The translations under genes were made by a program, and so were the position numbers. Below, piece by piece: positions 35,870 through 45,335 of a DNA stretch of 64,000 bases. Below the pieces are notes generated by a model. The model saw nothing but the letters and a program-made list of their open reading frames with translations, did no database searches and was not told the origin of the DNA. Source of the DNA: Formosa haliotis (GTDB lineage: Bacteria > Bacteroidota > Bacteroidia > Flavobacteriales > Flavobacteriaceae). Positions within the stretch are counted from its first letter, which is position 1; each line of letters opens with the position of its first letter. The stretch covers positions 496,001 to 560,000 of the forward strand of contig NZ_BDEL01000001.1 in NCBI RefSeq assembly GCF_001685485.1, read 5' to 3'.

Positions 35870-37006
35870 TTATACTGATAAACTTTTCTGTAAAGTTTCT
35901 TCATATAACTTTTCGTATTGCGGAACAATTTTATGTAAATCGAAAATATAAGAGCGCTCTTTCGCGTTTTGTTTGAATTGAGCTAAACGCCCTTCGTCAC
36001 TTAATATAAAAATTGCATTCTGGCTCATATGTTCAATATCGCCCACATCGCTTAAAAAACCTGTAATACCATTAATATTCACTTCTGGAATACCACCGGT
36101 GTTACTCGAAATAACAGGTACACCAGATGCCATGGCTTCTAAGGCTGCTAATCCGAAACTTTCGGTTTCTGATGGCAATAAAAACAAATCACTAAAACAT
36201 AAAATTTTATCAATTTCGTTACTTCTTCCAAAAAATACCACTTTATCAGAAATACCTAACTGCTGACATAAAGCTTCAGCCTTTTCTTTATCGGGACCTT
36301 CCCCTACTACCATTAATTTAGCTGGAATTTCCTTCTGTACATTATAAAAGATTTTAATAATATCTAAAATGCGTTTTACTGGTCTTAAATTACTAATGTG
36401 GGTAATGATCTTTTCAGTATCTGGAGCAATCATGCCCCGCTGACAATCGGTAAAAGAAAATTTATACTTTTCTACATCAATAAAATTTGTAATGACATTA
36501 ATTTCATTTTTTATATCGAATAATCTAAGCGTATCTTCTTTTAAACTTTCGGAAACCGCCGTAACGGCATCAGATTTATTAATACTAAAACTTACTGCGG
36601 GTTTATAAAAGGGATGACTGCCCACAAGGGTTATATCGGTGCCATGTAACGTGGTTACAATTGGAATATGAATGCCATCTTCTAACAACATTTGTTTTGC
36701 CATATAGGCAGCATAAGCATGAGGAATGGCATAATGCACATGTAAAAGCTCAATTTTATGAAGCTTTACCATATCTACTAATTTACTAGATAAGGCCAAC
36801 TCGTAAGGCTGATAATGAAATAATGGGTATTCTGGTACAGTAACTTCGTGATAGTGCACTTTGTTACTCAATAAATCTAACCGTACCGGCTGGTTATAAG
36901 TAATAAAGTGTATTTCGTGTCCGCGTTTAGCCAATTCTAAACCCAGTTCGGTGGCTACTACACCACTTCCTCCAAATGTTGGATAACAAACAATTCCTAT
37001 GCGCAT
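35870..37006 (-). CDS. bshA: N-acetyl-alpha-D-glucosaminyl L-malate synthase BshA
   Basis: BshA is the GT-B glycosyltransferase that joins GlcNAc from UDP-GlcNAc to L-malate, the first step of bacillithiol synthesis. The 378-residue protein has the distinctive start MRIGIVCYPTFGGSGVVATELG, the malate-site loop, and the GT4 nucleotide-sugar segment (LPSETESFGLAALEAMASGVPV, with the E-x7-E pattern). Length is normal. It follows the GH3/beta-lactamase fusion gene by one base, so both are in one operon. No bshB or bshC is in the window. Confidence 0.93.
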   Translation of the reverse strand: MRIGIVCYPTFGGSGVVATELGLELAKRGHEIHFITYNQPVRLDLLSNKVHYHEVTVPEYPLFHYQPYELALSSKLVDMVKLHKIELLHVHYAIPHAYAAYMAKQMLLEDGIHIPIVTTLHGTDITLVGSHPFYKPAVSFSINKSDAVTAVSESLKEDTLRLFDIKNEINVITNFIDVEKYKFSFTDCQRGMIAPDTEKIITHISNLRPVKRILDIIKIFYNVQKEIPAKLMVVGEGPDKEKAEALCQQLGISDKVVFFGRSNEIDKILCFSDLFLLPSETESFGLAALEAMASGVPVISSNTGGIPEVNINGITGFLSDVGDIEHMSQNAIFILSDEGRLAQFKQNAKERSYIFDLHKIVPQYEKLYEETLQKSLSV

Positions 37007-37007
37007 C

Positions 37008-39929
37008 TTAATTTATAATTGCTTCGTAAATGAGTTCTTGAATATCTGTTCTAATATTTTCTCTTAATAACATATTAATTTCTGAAGAAGGATAGGTTCT
37101 ATTTGCTAGAAACACATATACCAATTCTTCGTCTGGATCTGCCCAAGTGTAGGTTCCGGTGAACCCGGAATGCCCAAAACTTTTCATAGACAAGCAACCA
37201 CAGGTTGGTCCACTTTTTCCCAATTGAGGTTTATCAAATCCTAAACCACGTCTGTTACCATTATTACAATAATAACAGGTATTAAACATATCTACCGTTT
37301 CTGGTTTAAGATAACGCTTTCCGCCATAAAAACCTTCTTGTAAATACATTTGCATAATTTTAGCAATATCGTTGGCATTACTAAACACACCCGCATGTCC
37401 ACCTACTCCATTTTGCATGGCTGCTCCCATATCGTGCACGTAACCTTGTACCACTTGATGGCGGTAATAGGTGTCATTTTCTGTAGGCACTATATGTTTC
37501 ATTGGAAATTTTAAATACGGATTATACGTTGTAAAATTCATACCCAGGGATTCGTAAAAATGAGTTTGAACCAAATGATCTAATGTTCTGTCGTAATACG
37601 TTTCAATAAATTTCTTTAAAATATAGTAAGGTAAATCGCTGTAACGATACCCCTGTTTTTTTAGCAAGTCTGAGTCCTTGATAACCTTCTGAATACTATC
37701 AGGATAGTCCCGTTTTAAGTACAAGTTATTGGTTACTTTTATATTGAAAATTTCTGTTGGTGTTTTACTATAATATTCAGAACTCGGCATTTTAGCCGAG
37801 TCGAGTGTTGCAATATAAAAAGGAATCCAGGGTTTTAAACGTGCATAATGCGACAACATTTGTTTTAATGTGATATTCGCTTTATTAGAATTTTTATAAT
37901 CTGGCAGTAATTCCCCAAGTGTTGAATTAATGGTTATGTCATCGTCTTTTTCAACAATTTCCATGACTAAAGGTAGTGTTGCTACAATTTTTGTTAAGGA
38001 CGCAATATCGTAAATATCATTAAATTCTACCGCTTCAGATTTTTTATCGTAAGTGTGCTTTCCAAAATTTTTATTATAAATAATCTGTCCTTTTCTAGCT
38101 ACTAAAAGTTGAATTCCAGGTGTCATATGCTCATCGACAGCGCGCTGTGCAATAGCATCTATTTTATGTAATTTTTCTGAATCGATACCTACACGTTCTG
38201 GAACGGTATACCCCAATCTTAAAATAGAGCTGATCTCTATACCATCTCCGGCATGCAGCCCATTACCCACAGAAACTGGTAGTTTCCCTTTAGCCGAAAG
38301 CGCACCAAAAATAATTTGTGCCGACTTTTCTTGAGCAACTTCACTATTTTGATAACTAACAACTATACCTTCTATATTTTCAATTGTTGGTAAATCTAAC
38401 AAGGCATAAGGTTTTACAAAGACATCTAAAATAACGGTATGAGTCTGTGCTATACTTTCTAATAATTGAATTTCTTCCGGAGTAAAACTAAAACTTTTCC
38501 ACGGATTAGCATTCGAACGGTGTAAACCGACAATGACCGTGTTGTAACTATCTAATTTACTTTTTATATAGCCATAGGTGTCCGATTTAACTTCATGAAC
38601 CTTAGTGTATTTTTTTAATTCGTTTAAAAAAGGTGTACCGCTATCGTCTCCTAATTTAACATAAGCTATTGCCTTTTTATCTAAATCTCGAATAGGTAAT
38701 ACTTCTTTGTCATTTTTTACAACGGTTATAGCGTTTTCAAATAACTCTTCATTTAAAATATCATCCTCTAATCGATTTAAATCGGAAATAAGGTTTGTGG
38801 TATCAATGGGTTTATAATGATTTAAACCCACTTTATATTTAGCCATTAAAATTTTCTTTACCGAATACGCTAAACGTTCTTCAGTAATTTCTTTAGCATT
38901 ATAAGCCTCGGTAATTTTAGCCATAGCTTTTGGCACATCTTCAGAAATCAATAATATATCGTTTCCAGCTAAAAAGGCCGCTAAATCTATATCGCCCGGA
39001 CTACTAAAATTAGCAACTCCTTTCATTTCTAGAGCATCGGTAAAAATTAATCCTTCGAAACCCATTTTTTCTTTAAGTAAATCGGTAATGATAGCTTTTG
39101 ATAAGGAGGATGGAAAATCTGGTTTAGGCTCTAAACTCGGGACATTTAAATGTGCCACCATAACACTTTCCATTCCGTTTTTAATCAAAGTTTTATACGG
39201 ATAAAGTTCTATAGAGTCTATACGTTTTTCTGTAAAAGTAATTGTTGGCAACGCTTTATGAGAATCAGTTTCTGTATCGCCATGACCAGGAAAATGCTTC
39301 CCAGTAGCCATTACGCCAGCACTCTGCAAACCTTTCATAAAAGCCAAAGCATGTGCCGTTACTTCTTCGCGATTTTCTCCAAACGAACGGTTTCCTATTA
39401 TAGGGTTATTTGGATTTGTATTGATGTCTACATCTGGACCGAAATTAAAATGTATTCCTAAACGTTTACAGTGTTCACCAATATGCTTCCCCGCTTTCTC
39501 CACTAAATACTTGTCTTTAATAGCGCCCAAAGTCATGTTCCACGGAAATGCATAGGTAGAATCTAACCGCATGCTTAAACCCCATTCAGCGTCCATACTC
39601 ATAAGCATAGGAACTTTAGACAGGCCTTGGTAAGTATTACTTAATTTAGCTAATTTTTCGGGTCCACCCTTAGAAAATATGATACCGCCAATATGATTAT
39701 TTTTAATAAGGGCCTTAATGCCATCTACATCTTTTGTATTTGCAGATGTCATGGCGCGAACCATAAATAATTGTCCAATTTTTTCTTGAAGGGACAAACC
39801 ATTATATATACTATCTACCCATTTTTTTTGACCTAAAGCGTCTTTTGTAACTAAAGGATTATTGGGATTTTGACTATAAGAAAAATGAATACTAAAAAAT
39901 ATAAGGGATATATATAAAATATTGCGCAT
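37008..39929 (-). CDS. GH3 beta-N-acetylhexosaminidase fused to a serine beta-lactamase-type hydrolase
   Basis: The 973-residue exported protein has a signal peptide (MRNILYISLIFFSIHFSYSQ), a glycoside hydrolase family 3 domain (about 35-385), a linker/GH3 C-terminal domain (to about 565), and a class-C-beta-lactamase-like domain (about 580-965). The GH3 part has the NagZ motif KHFPGHGDTETDSH, with the catalytic Asp/His dyad, which marks it as a hexosaminidase acting on GlcNAc-anhMurNAc muropeptides. The C-terminal domain has the SLTK catalytic tetrad (S-x-x-K) and the later GHSGFTG. It probably processes peptidoglycan fragments in the periplasm, with sugar release and peptide or ester hydrolysis in one chain. 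It is co-transcribed with bshA. Confidence 0.93.
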   Translation of the reverse strand: MRNILYISLIFFSIHFSYSQNPNNPLVTKDALGQKKWVDSIYNGLSLQEKIGQLFMVRAMTSANTKDVDGIKALIKNNHIGGIIFSKGGPEKLAKLSNTYQGLSKVPMLMSMDAEWGLSMRLDSTYAFPWNMTLGAIKDKYLVEKAGKHIGEHCKRLGIHFNFGPDVDINTNPNNPIIGNRSFGENREEVTAHALAFMKGLQSAGVMATGKHFPGHGDTETDSHKALPTITFTEKRIDSIELYPYKTLIKNGMESVMVAHLNVPSLEPKPDFPSSLSKAIITDLLKEKMGFEGLIFTDALEMKGVANFSSPGDIDLAAFLAGNDILLISEDVPKAMAKITEAYNAKEITEERLAYSVKKILMAKYKVGLNHYKPIDTTNLISDLNRLEDDILNEELFENAITVVKNDKEVLPIRDLDKKAIAYVKLGDDSGTPFLNELKKYTKVHEVKSDTYGYIKSKLDSYNTVIVGLHRSNANPWKSFSFTPEEIQLLESIAQTHTVILDVFVKPYALLDLPTIENIEGIVVSYQNSEVAQEKSAQIIFGALSAKGKLPVSVGNGLHAGDGIEISSILRLGYTVPERVGIDSEKLHKIDAIAQRAVDEHMTPGIQLLVARKGQIIYNKNFGKHTYDKKSEAVEFNDIYDIASLTKIVATLPLVMEIVEKDDDITINSTLGELLPDYKNSNKANITLKQMLSHYARLKPWIPFYIATLDSAKMPSSEYYSKTPTEIFNIKVTNNLYLKRDYPDSIQKVIKDSDLLKKQGYRYSDLPYYILKKFIETYYDRTLDHLVQTHFYESLGMNFTTYNPYLKFPMKHIVPTENDTYYRHQVVQGYVHDMGAAMQNGVGGHAGVFSNANDIAKIMQMYLQEGFYGGKRYLKPETVDMFNTCYYCNNGNRRGLGFDKPQLGKSGPTCGCLSMKSFGHSGFTGTYTWADPDEELVYVFLANRTYPSSEINMLLRENIRTDIQELIYEAIIN

Positions 39930-40111
39930 GAATAAATCAATTTGATTGTAAATACATTATTTACGATAAATAAGTAGGCAAAATACCATATTTAATATGA
40001 AGATAAAAAGACTTTAAGATAGATTTATAAAGTTTTAACTTAACAGTGTAACGCGGCAAAAACATGATACTATAGAAAATCTTTTTATGTATTAATTTGG
40101 GGCTAATACAT

Positions 40112-40150
40112 AAACACCCTTCATGTATTAAAAATAAAAGAAGGGTGTTT
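40112..40150. terminator. probable terminator near serB
   Basis: Arms AAACACCCTTC and GAAGGGTGTTT are separated by a 16-base A/T loop. The hairpin lies just after the serB stop (minus strand). The T tract is weak, so a partial terminator or RNA-stability element is possible. Confidence 0.55.
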
Positions 40151-40169
40151 TATAGTGTCGATTTAGAGC

Positions 40170-41393
40170 TTACTCCACCAAATCGATATATCTGTCATGA
40201 TAACCTAATAAATACAAAACACCATCTAATCCTATACTAGAAATAGAACTTTGTGCATTATCCTTAACTTTTGGTTTGGCATGAAAAGCAATACCTAAGC
40301 CAGCAAGATTTAACATGGGTAAATCGTTAGCACCATCTCCAACAGCAATGGTTTGACTAATATTGATACCTTCTAAATTGGCAATCTCTTGAAGATACTC
40401 TGCCTTTTTATTACCATCTACTATATCGCCAAGATACCCTCCTGTAAGTTTACCATCTACAATTTCTAATTGATTAGCAAAGACATAATCTATGCCTAAT
40501 TCCTTTTGTAAATAATATCCGAAATAGGTAAAACCTCCAGAAAGGATTGCTGTTTTAAATCCGTAATTTTTTAAAGTGTCTATTAGTCGGCGAGCTCCTT
40601 TCGTGATTGGTAAATTTACAGCGACTTCTTGTAACACATCTTCACTCAATCCTTTTAAAAGTTTCATCCGGCGTTTAAAACTTTCATTGAAATCTATTTC
40701 GCCTTGCATAGCAGATTCTGTAATGGCTTTAACTTCTGCTCCAACACCTGCTAATTCGGCTAACTCATCGATTACTTCGGTTTGAATTAAAGTAGAATCC
40801 ATATCAAAACAAACTAAACGTCTGTTTCTTCTATAAATATTATCTTCTTGGAAGGCGATATCGACATCTAAATCCCGTGAAATTTGCATGAACTTTGCTG
40901 TAAGTTCAGACTTATCATCAATTTGTCCTCTAATAGACAACTGAATTGAAGCCCTGGGATACTCTTCTTCTTTTACTAAAGATAAACGTCCTGTAAGTCG
41001 TTTAATAGCATCGATGTTTAAGTTTTTATCTGAGATCACTTTTGTAACTTCCGAAATTTGTTCGGCTGCTAATTTCTCTCCTAGAATCGTTATTATATAA
41101 CGATCTTTTCCTTGTAATTTCACCCATTTTTCGTACCCATCCAATGTAATTGGAGTAAATTTGGCCGTAATGCCAAGTTCGTAAGCTTTAAATAATAAAT
41201 CTTTTAAAACAGCTGCAGATTTTTTCTTTGATTGTATTTCAAATAAAATTCCTAGCGATAAGGTATCGTGTATATTGGCCTGACCAATATCTAAAACTTT
41301 GGCACCGTATTGTGCTAAAACACCCGTTAAGCTAGAAGTTAGACCTGGTTTATCTTGTCCTGAAATGTTTAATAAGATAATCTCATTATTCAT
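40170..41393 (-). CDS. serB: phosphoserine phosphatase with N-terminal ACT domains
   Basis: SerB dephosphorylates O-phosphoserine to serine. The 407-residue protein has two ACT-like regulatory domains (about 5-80 and 95-175, starting ISGQDKPGLTSSL), then a HAD phosphatase domain with the nucleophile D197 in CFDMDSTLIQTEV, the SGGFTYF loop and the Mg-binding GDGANDLPML. Length and order match two-ACT SerB. It is the last gene of a minus-strand run (amidase to SerB), with a 117-base spacer before it that could have its own promoter. Confidence 0.95.
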   Translation of the reverse strand: MNNEIILLNISGQDKPGLTSSLTGVLAQYGAKVLDIGQANIHDTLSLGILFEIQSKKKSAAVLKDLLFKAYELGITAKFTPITLDGYEKWVKLQGKDRYIITILGEKLAAEQISEVTKVISDKNLNIDAIKRLTGRLSLVKEEEYPRASIQLSIRGQIDDKSELTAKFMQISRDLDVDIAFQEDNIYRRNRRLVCFDMDSTLIQTEVIDELAELAGVGAEVKAITESAMQGEIDFNESFKRRMKLLKGLSEDVLQEVAVNLPITKGARRLIDTLKNYGFKTAILSGGFTYFGYYLQKELGIDYVFANQLEIVDGKLTGGYLGDIVDGNKKAEYLQEIANLEGINISQTIAVGDGANDLPMLNLAGLGIAFHAKPKVKDNAQSSISSIGLDGVLYLLGYHDRYIDLVE

Positions 41394-41510
41394 AATGTTG
41401 TAAATATCTTTTAAAGTTGAAAAAATGATGCACTAAGGTTTAATAGCACATGTTTATGATTGATAGCTGTAGTATGTTGAAAATAATGTTTGGAAAACAT
41501 TTTTAATAGA

Positions 41511-41996
41511 TTATTTAAGAAATCTATTGTGCCAACTGTCGCTAGCAGGCACTTCCCAATTCTCTTTGTATTCAGCAATATTATTTACCAAATTATTAAA
41601 AACTATGGTATTTTTAGATACGGCTTTGTCTTTAGCCATCTTTCTAAATTCAGTTAAAGTTTTGTAGGCAACAAATTCCCCTTGCTTGTAAGAAACATTC
41701 ATTTTGTCTAGTAAATCTACATTATACTCTTTTTCTAATTGCTGAATAAAATGTACCGAAGCATCTAAAGAACATCCCGATGCTTTGTTGATGTCTTGAT
41801 TTAACCCGATTACAATAAAACGCTTATATTTAATGTCGTAGCCTGCACTTAAGTCGGCACCATGGGCAGTCCAGTTTTCTAAAAACACTTCTATTTTAGA
41901 TTTTATTTCGTCTAATTCTTGGTCTGAAAATGAACGATTGGCTTGGTATATCCAAACTTTTGAAGTTTCTGGTAATGTATTAAAATCTACTAACAT
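41511..41996 (-). CDS. conserved hypothetical protein (often mislabelled ABC transporter ATPase)
   Basis: The 161-residue soluble protein has no Walker A, Walker B or ABC signature despite the ABC ATPase name its homologues usually carry. Visible features are WIYQANRSFSDQELDEI at the start, HGADLSAGYDIKYKRFIVIGL, and a conserved Cys in ASGCSLDASVHFIQQLEKEY. It is a small alpha/beta protein, conserved in Bacteroidota beside the CCG and Fe-S genes. Its function is unknown; association with those redox proteins is suggested by gene order only. Confidence 0.8.
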   Translation of the reverse strand: MLVDFNTLPETSKVWIYQANRSFSDQELDEIKSKIEVFLENWTAHGADLSAGYDIKYKRFIVIGLNQDINKASGCSLDASVHFIQQLEKEYNVDLLDKMNVSYKQGEFVAYKTLTEFRKMAKDKAVSKNTIVFNNLVNNIAEYKENWEVPASDSWHNRFLK

Positions 41997-42133
41997 GGTT
42001 TAATTCTATATTTTAATTAGTGATGATTTTTGAAATTAATCTCAAAAAATACACCTCAAATAAATCTTGTTTTTTCTGATTGAAATTCTGAAAGGATTCT
42101 TGTTTAAATAGTATAACCTAATCCTATTTGTGT

Positions 42134-42925
42134 TTACAAATCTTGGGCATTAGCAATAAGTTCGGCTATATCCATTACATCTACTTCGGCTTCCTTATCT
42201 TTGGCTTTAACACCATCGGTCATCATGGTATTACAAAACGGACATCCAGCCGCGATAATATCTGGCTTTACCTCTATAGCTTGTTCTGTGCGTTCTACAT
42301 TTACTTCTTTATCCCCTTTTTCGGCATCTTTAAACATTTGCGCACCACCTGCTCCACAACATAAACCTTTGCTTTTACAGTTTTTCATTTCGACCAATTC
42401 GGCTTCTAACTTCTGAATTAAATCGCGTGGCGCTTCATACACATTATTAGCACGTCCTAAATAACACGGATCGTGAAAGGTAATGCGCTTCCCTTTATAT
42501 TGGCCGCCTTCAATAGTTAATTTCCCTTCGTCTAAAAGCGATTTTAAGAATTGCGTATGGTGCATCACTTCGTAATGTCCGCCCAATTCTGGATATTCAT
42601 TTTTAATGGTATTAAAGCAATGCGGACATGCGGTTACAATTTTTTTAACCTCGTAAGCATTTAAAACTTCTATATTAGTTACCGCTTGCATTTGAAATAA
42701 AAACTCGTTTCCAGCACGTTTTGCAGGATCTCCAGTACAACTTTCTTCTGTACCCAAAACTGCAAAATCTACTTTTGCTTTGTTTAATAATTTTACAAAT
42801 GCTTTAGTAATTTTCTTAGCTCTATCATCAAAACTTCCGGCACAACCTACCCAAAATAAGACATCGGGTTGTTTGCCTTGAGCCATATATTCTGCCATAG
42901 TTGGCACTTTTAGTAATTCGCTCAT
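42134..42925 (-). CDS. (Fe-S)-binding CCG-domain protein, HdrB/GlpC-like
   Basis: The 263-residue protein is a CCG (DUF224) type: cysteine-rich segments VGCAGSFDDR, TACPHCFNTIKNEYPELGG, HDPCYLGRANN and KGLCCGAGGAQMF, with a final CPFCNTMM. These form a non-cubane [4Fe-4S] site in HdrB. It partners the membrane Fe-S protein 47 bases upstream (42973-44283), forming a two-subunit electron-transfer complex at the inner membrane. Such pairs pass electrons between quinol and a soluble acceptor; the actual acceptor is unknown. Confidence 0.88.
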   Translation of the reverse strand: MSELLKVPTMAEYMAQGKQPDVLFWVGCAGSFDDRAKKITKAFVKLLNKAKVDFAVLGTEESCTGDPAKRAGNEFLFQMQAVTNIEVLNAYEVKKIVTACPHCFNTIKNEYPELGGHYEVMHHTQFLKSLLDEGKLTIEGGQYKGKRITFHDPCYLGRANNVYEAPRDLIQKLEAELVEMKNCKSKGLCCGAGGAQMFKDAEKGDKEVNVERTEQAIEVKPDIIAAGCPFCNTMMTDGVKAKDKEAEVDVMDIAELIANAQDL

Positions 42926-42972
42926 GTTCTATTTTGATTTTGTGTATTTATTAACTTTAAGCATATTAAAAC

Positions 42973-44283
42973 CTATTCGTCTTTCCAGTTTAAACGATCC
43001 ATTTGGTTGTAAGGCCAAGGTGCACCGTTATTTTCTATGTTTGTCATCATGTTATTTAGTTCTGCTGGGGCAGCCGATTGCTCCATTACTAAATACCGTC
43101 TCATATCTATAATTATGGATAAGGGATCTATACTAACCGGACAAGCTTGTACACAAGCATTACACGAGGTACATGCCCAAAGCTCTTCGTTAGTAATATA
43201 ATCGCCTAATAATTGTTTTCCGTCGTCTTTAAATTCACCATTATTTGCATCTATATTTTTCCCGACTTCTTCCAGACGATCTCTGGTATCCATCATAATT
43301 TTACGTGGCGATAATTTTTTACCCGTTTGGTTGGCCGGACATTCGTCTGTACATCGTCCGCATTCCGTACAGGTATAAGCATTTAATAACTGTACCCAAT
43401 TTAAATCTTGTACGTCGCTCGCTCCAAATTTAGCTACATCATCTGTTCCCGATTCATCTTCTGCAGGGGCTGCAAATGGATCGGCATCGGGATCCATCAT
43501 CATTTTAACCTCTTTGGTTACAGCCTCTAAATTATCTAATTGCCCTTTTGGTTTTACTTTACCGTAATAGGTATTTGGAAAGGCTAAAAGAATATGTAAA
43601 TGTTTAGAAAAATATAAATAATTAAGAAAGATTAAAATACCAACAATATGTAACCACCACGCACCACGCTCGATAATATGAAGCGTGCCTTCCGACATAT
43701 TACTAAATAAAGGTGCAATAAATTGACTTATAACATTTCCATTATTCATAGCTTGAAAATGTACATCTGTGGCATTCATCACTAAAAATAAGGTCATTAA
43801 AATCATTTCAAAATAAAGGATGATATTACCATCACTTTTTGGCCAACCTTTCATTTCAGATTTCCAAAATCGTTTTAGCTTAATTATATTCCTACGAATC
43901 CAAAATATAATAACCGATACAAAAACTAGTAAGGCCAAAATTTCGAAGGATCCTATTAAAAACCCATAAAAACCACCCATAGCAGAGAATATACGGTGGG
44001 TTCCGAAAAGGCCATCAATAATAATTTCTAGAACTTCAATATTTATAATTACAAAACCAACATATACAATAATGTGTAAAAATCCAGCAATAGGGCGACG
44101 TACCATTTTGCTCTGCCCCAAAGCAATCCGGGTCATATTTTGCCAGCGTTGCGAGGTATTATCACTGACATCTACATCGTGGCCTAGTTTAATATTTCGG
44201 ATTAATTTTTTTACATTTTTTGCAAAATAACCTATCCCTGCTATTAAAATTAATGCAAATAATATGTTAGGAAGTATACTCAT
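42973..44283 (-). CDS. membrane-bound (4Fe-4S) oxidoreductase subunit
   Basis: The 436-residue protein joins a membrane part resembling the gamma subunit of nitrate reductase or HdrE (about five helices in 1-240, with histidines in helices that could hold heme b) to a cytoplasmic dicluster ferredoxin domain (CTECGRCTDECP and CTSCNACVQACP). Some ten or twenty residues upstream of the first cluster are acidic. It is a quinone-interacting electron-transfer protein that probably works with the CCG protein encoded just after it. The start is three bases after the MCE gene. Confidence 0.9.
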   Translation of the reverse strand: MSILPNILFALILIAGIGYFAKNVKKLIRNIKLGHDVDVSDNTSQRWQNMTRIALGQSKMVRRPIAGFLHIIVYVGFVIINIEVLEIIIDGLFGTHRIFSAMGGFYGFLIGSFEILALLVFVSVIIFWIRRNIIKLKRFWKSEMKGWPKSDGNIILYFEMILMTLFLVMNATDVHFQAMNNGNVISQFIAPLFSNMSEGTLHIIERGAWWLHIVGILIFLNYLYFSKHLHILLAFPNTYYGKVKPKGQLDNLEAVTKEVKMMMDPDADPFAAPAEDESGTDDVAKFGASDVQDLNWVQLLNAYTCTECGRCTDECPANQTGKKLSPRKIMMDTRDRLEEVGKNIDANNGEFKDDGKQLLGDYITNEELWACTSCNACVQACPVSIDPLSIIIDMRRYLVMEQSAAPAELNNMMTNIENNGAPWPYNQMDRLNWKDE

Positions 44284-44286
44284 AGT

Positions 44287-45282
44287 TTAGTTAGTTGTTG
44301 GCGATTGCACGTCTACGTTTAAACCATTATCCTCTACTTGATTTTCTTCAGCATCAAACTTACCTGGTCTTTTTCCGAATAGAGAGAAGTGAACATAACG
44401 TTTCGGATTTAACTTCATATCCTGTAATAATTGCTCTAATTGTAAAGATGCTCCTTCTATATTGTTATATAACTGATCGTCTTTTAATAATTTCCCAATA
44501 GAGCCTTTTCCGCTATTTACATCGGCCAATACGCCATTAAATGTATTTAAGGTATGTTCTAACTTAACCACCACACCAGATATATTAGACGCTGCTAAAG
44601 AATCTGTTAATTCTGAAATATGTGACGAAGCATTGTTTAAATTAGATAAGGTACTTTTAATATTATCTTTATTATCTACTAAAATACCGTTTAAAGAATT
44701 TGAAGTCGATTTAAAGGAAGACATGGTTTGGTCTAAAGAAGCGATAGCATGTTTTAAAGAGGCTTTAGTGTCTTCGTCGAAAATACTATTTACATTTAAA
44801 AGTAATGAATCTGCATTGTGTGTTAATGATTCTATCTTTTCTTGAAGCGGGGCTAACTTTTCGCCAACTATATCTGTTAAGCCTGATTTTCTTCCTGCTA
44901 CTAAATAATCTTGATCTTTTGCTAAACCGGCATTATCGAAAACAGGGATGATAGCAATGGCTTTACCTCCTATTAAACTCGTGTCGTATAATTCGGCCTT
45001 ACTATTTTTAGAAAAAGTATAATCGTTATCTACTACTAAGGTTACCAATAAATTGGTAGTTCCGTCTTCTAACAACTTTATATCTTTAACCTTCCCAACA
45101 TTTAAACCACTTATAGTAACAGGAGTAGATGGTGTTAAACCTTCAACATTATCATAAACAACATAAAATGTTCTTGATGATGAGAATAAGTTTTCGCCTT
45201 TTAAAAAATTAAAACCGAATATAAAAAATATGATACCAGCTATAACTAGGATAGCTACTTTTACTTCTTGCGTTATTTTCAA
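44287..45282 (-). CDS. MlaD/MCE-domain lipid-transport protein
   Basis: The 331-residue protein has a single N-terminal membrane anchor (about 7-29) and an MCE domain (about 37-115; VVYDNVEGLTPSTPVTISGLNVGKVKDI), followed by a long coiled-coil helix (150-300, Asn/Ser/Leu heptads) that could form a tunnel or bundle. MCE proteins shuttle phospholipids between inner and outer membranes. It lacks neighbouring MlaE permease and MlaF ATPase genes. It is 53 bases after the amidase gene and three bases before the Fe-S gene. Confidence 0.9.
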   Translation of the reverse strand: MKITQEVKVAILVIAGIIFFIFGFNFLKGENLFSSSRTFYVVYDNVEGLTPSTPVTISGLNVGKVKDIKLLEDGTTNLLVTLVVDNDYTFSKNSKAELYDTSLIGGKAIAIIPVFDNAGLAKDQDYLVAGRKSGLTDIVGEKLAPLQEKIESLTHNADSLLLNVNSIFDEDTKASLKHAIASLDQTMSSFKSTSNSLNGILVDNKDNIKSTLSNLNNASSHISELTDSLAASNISGVVVKLEHTLNTFNGVLADVNSGKGSIGKLLKDDQLYNNIEGASLQLEQLLQDMKLNPKRYVHFSLFGKRPGKFDAEENQVEDNGLNVDVQSPTTN

Positions 45283-45335
45283 AGCTATGTTTTTAGTTTA
45301 TAAACAAAATTAGAAATAATAAAATTAGAATACAC

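Noticed and set aside
41511..41996. ABC transporter ATPase label for the 161-residue gene
   Set aside because: No Walker A, Walker B or signature motif is present.
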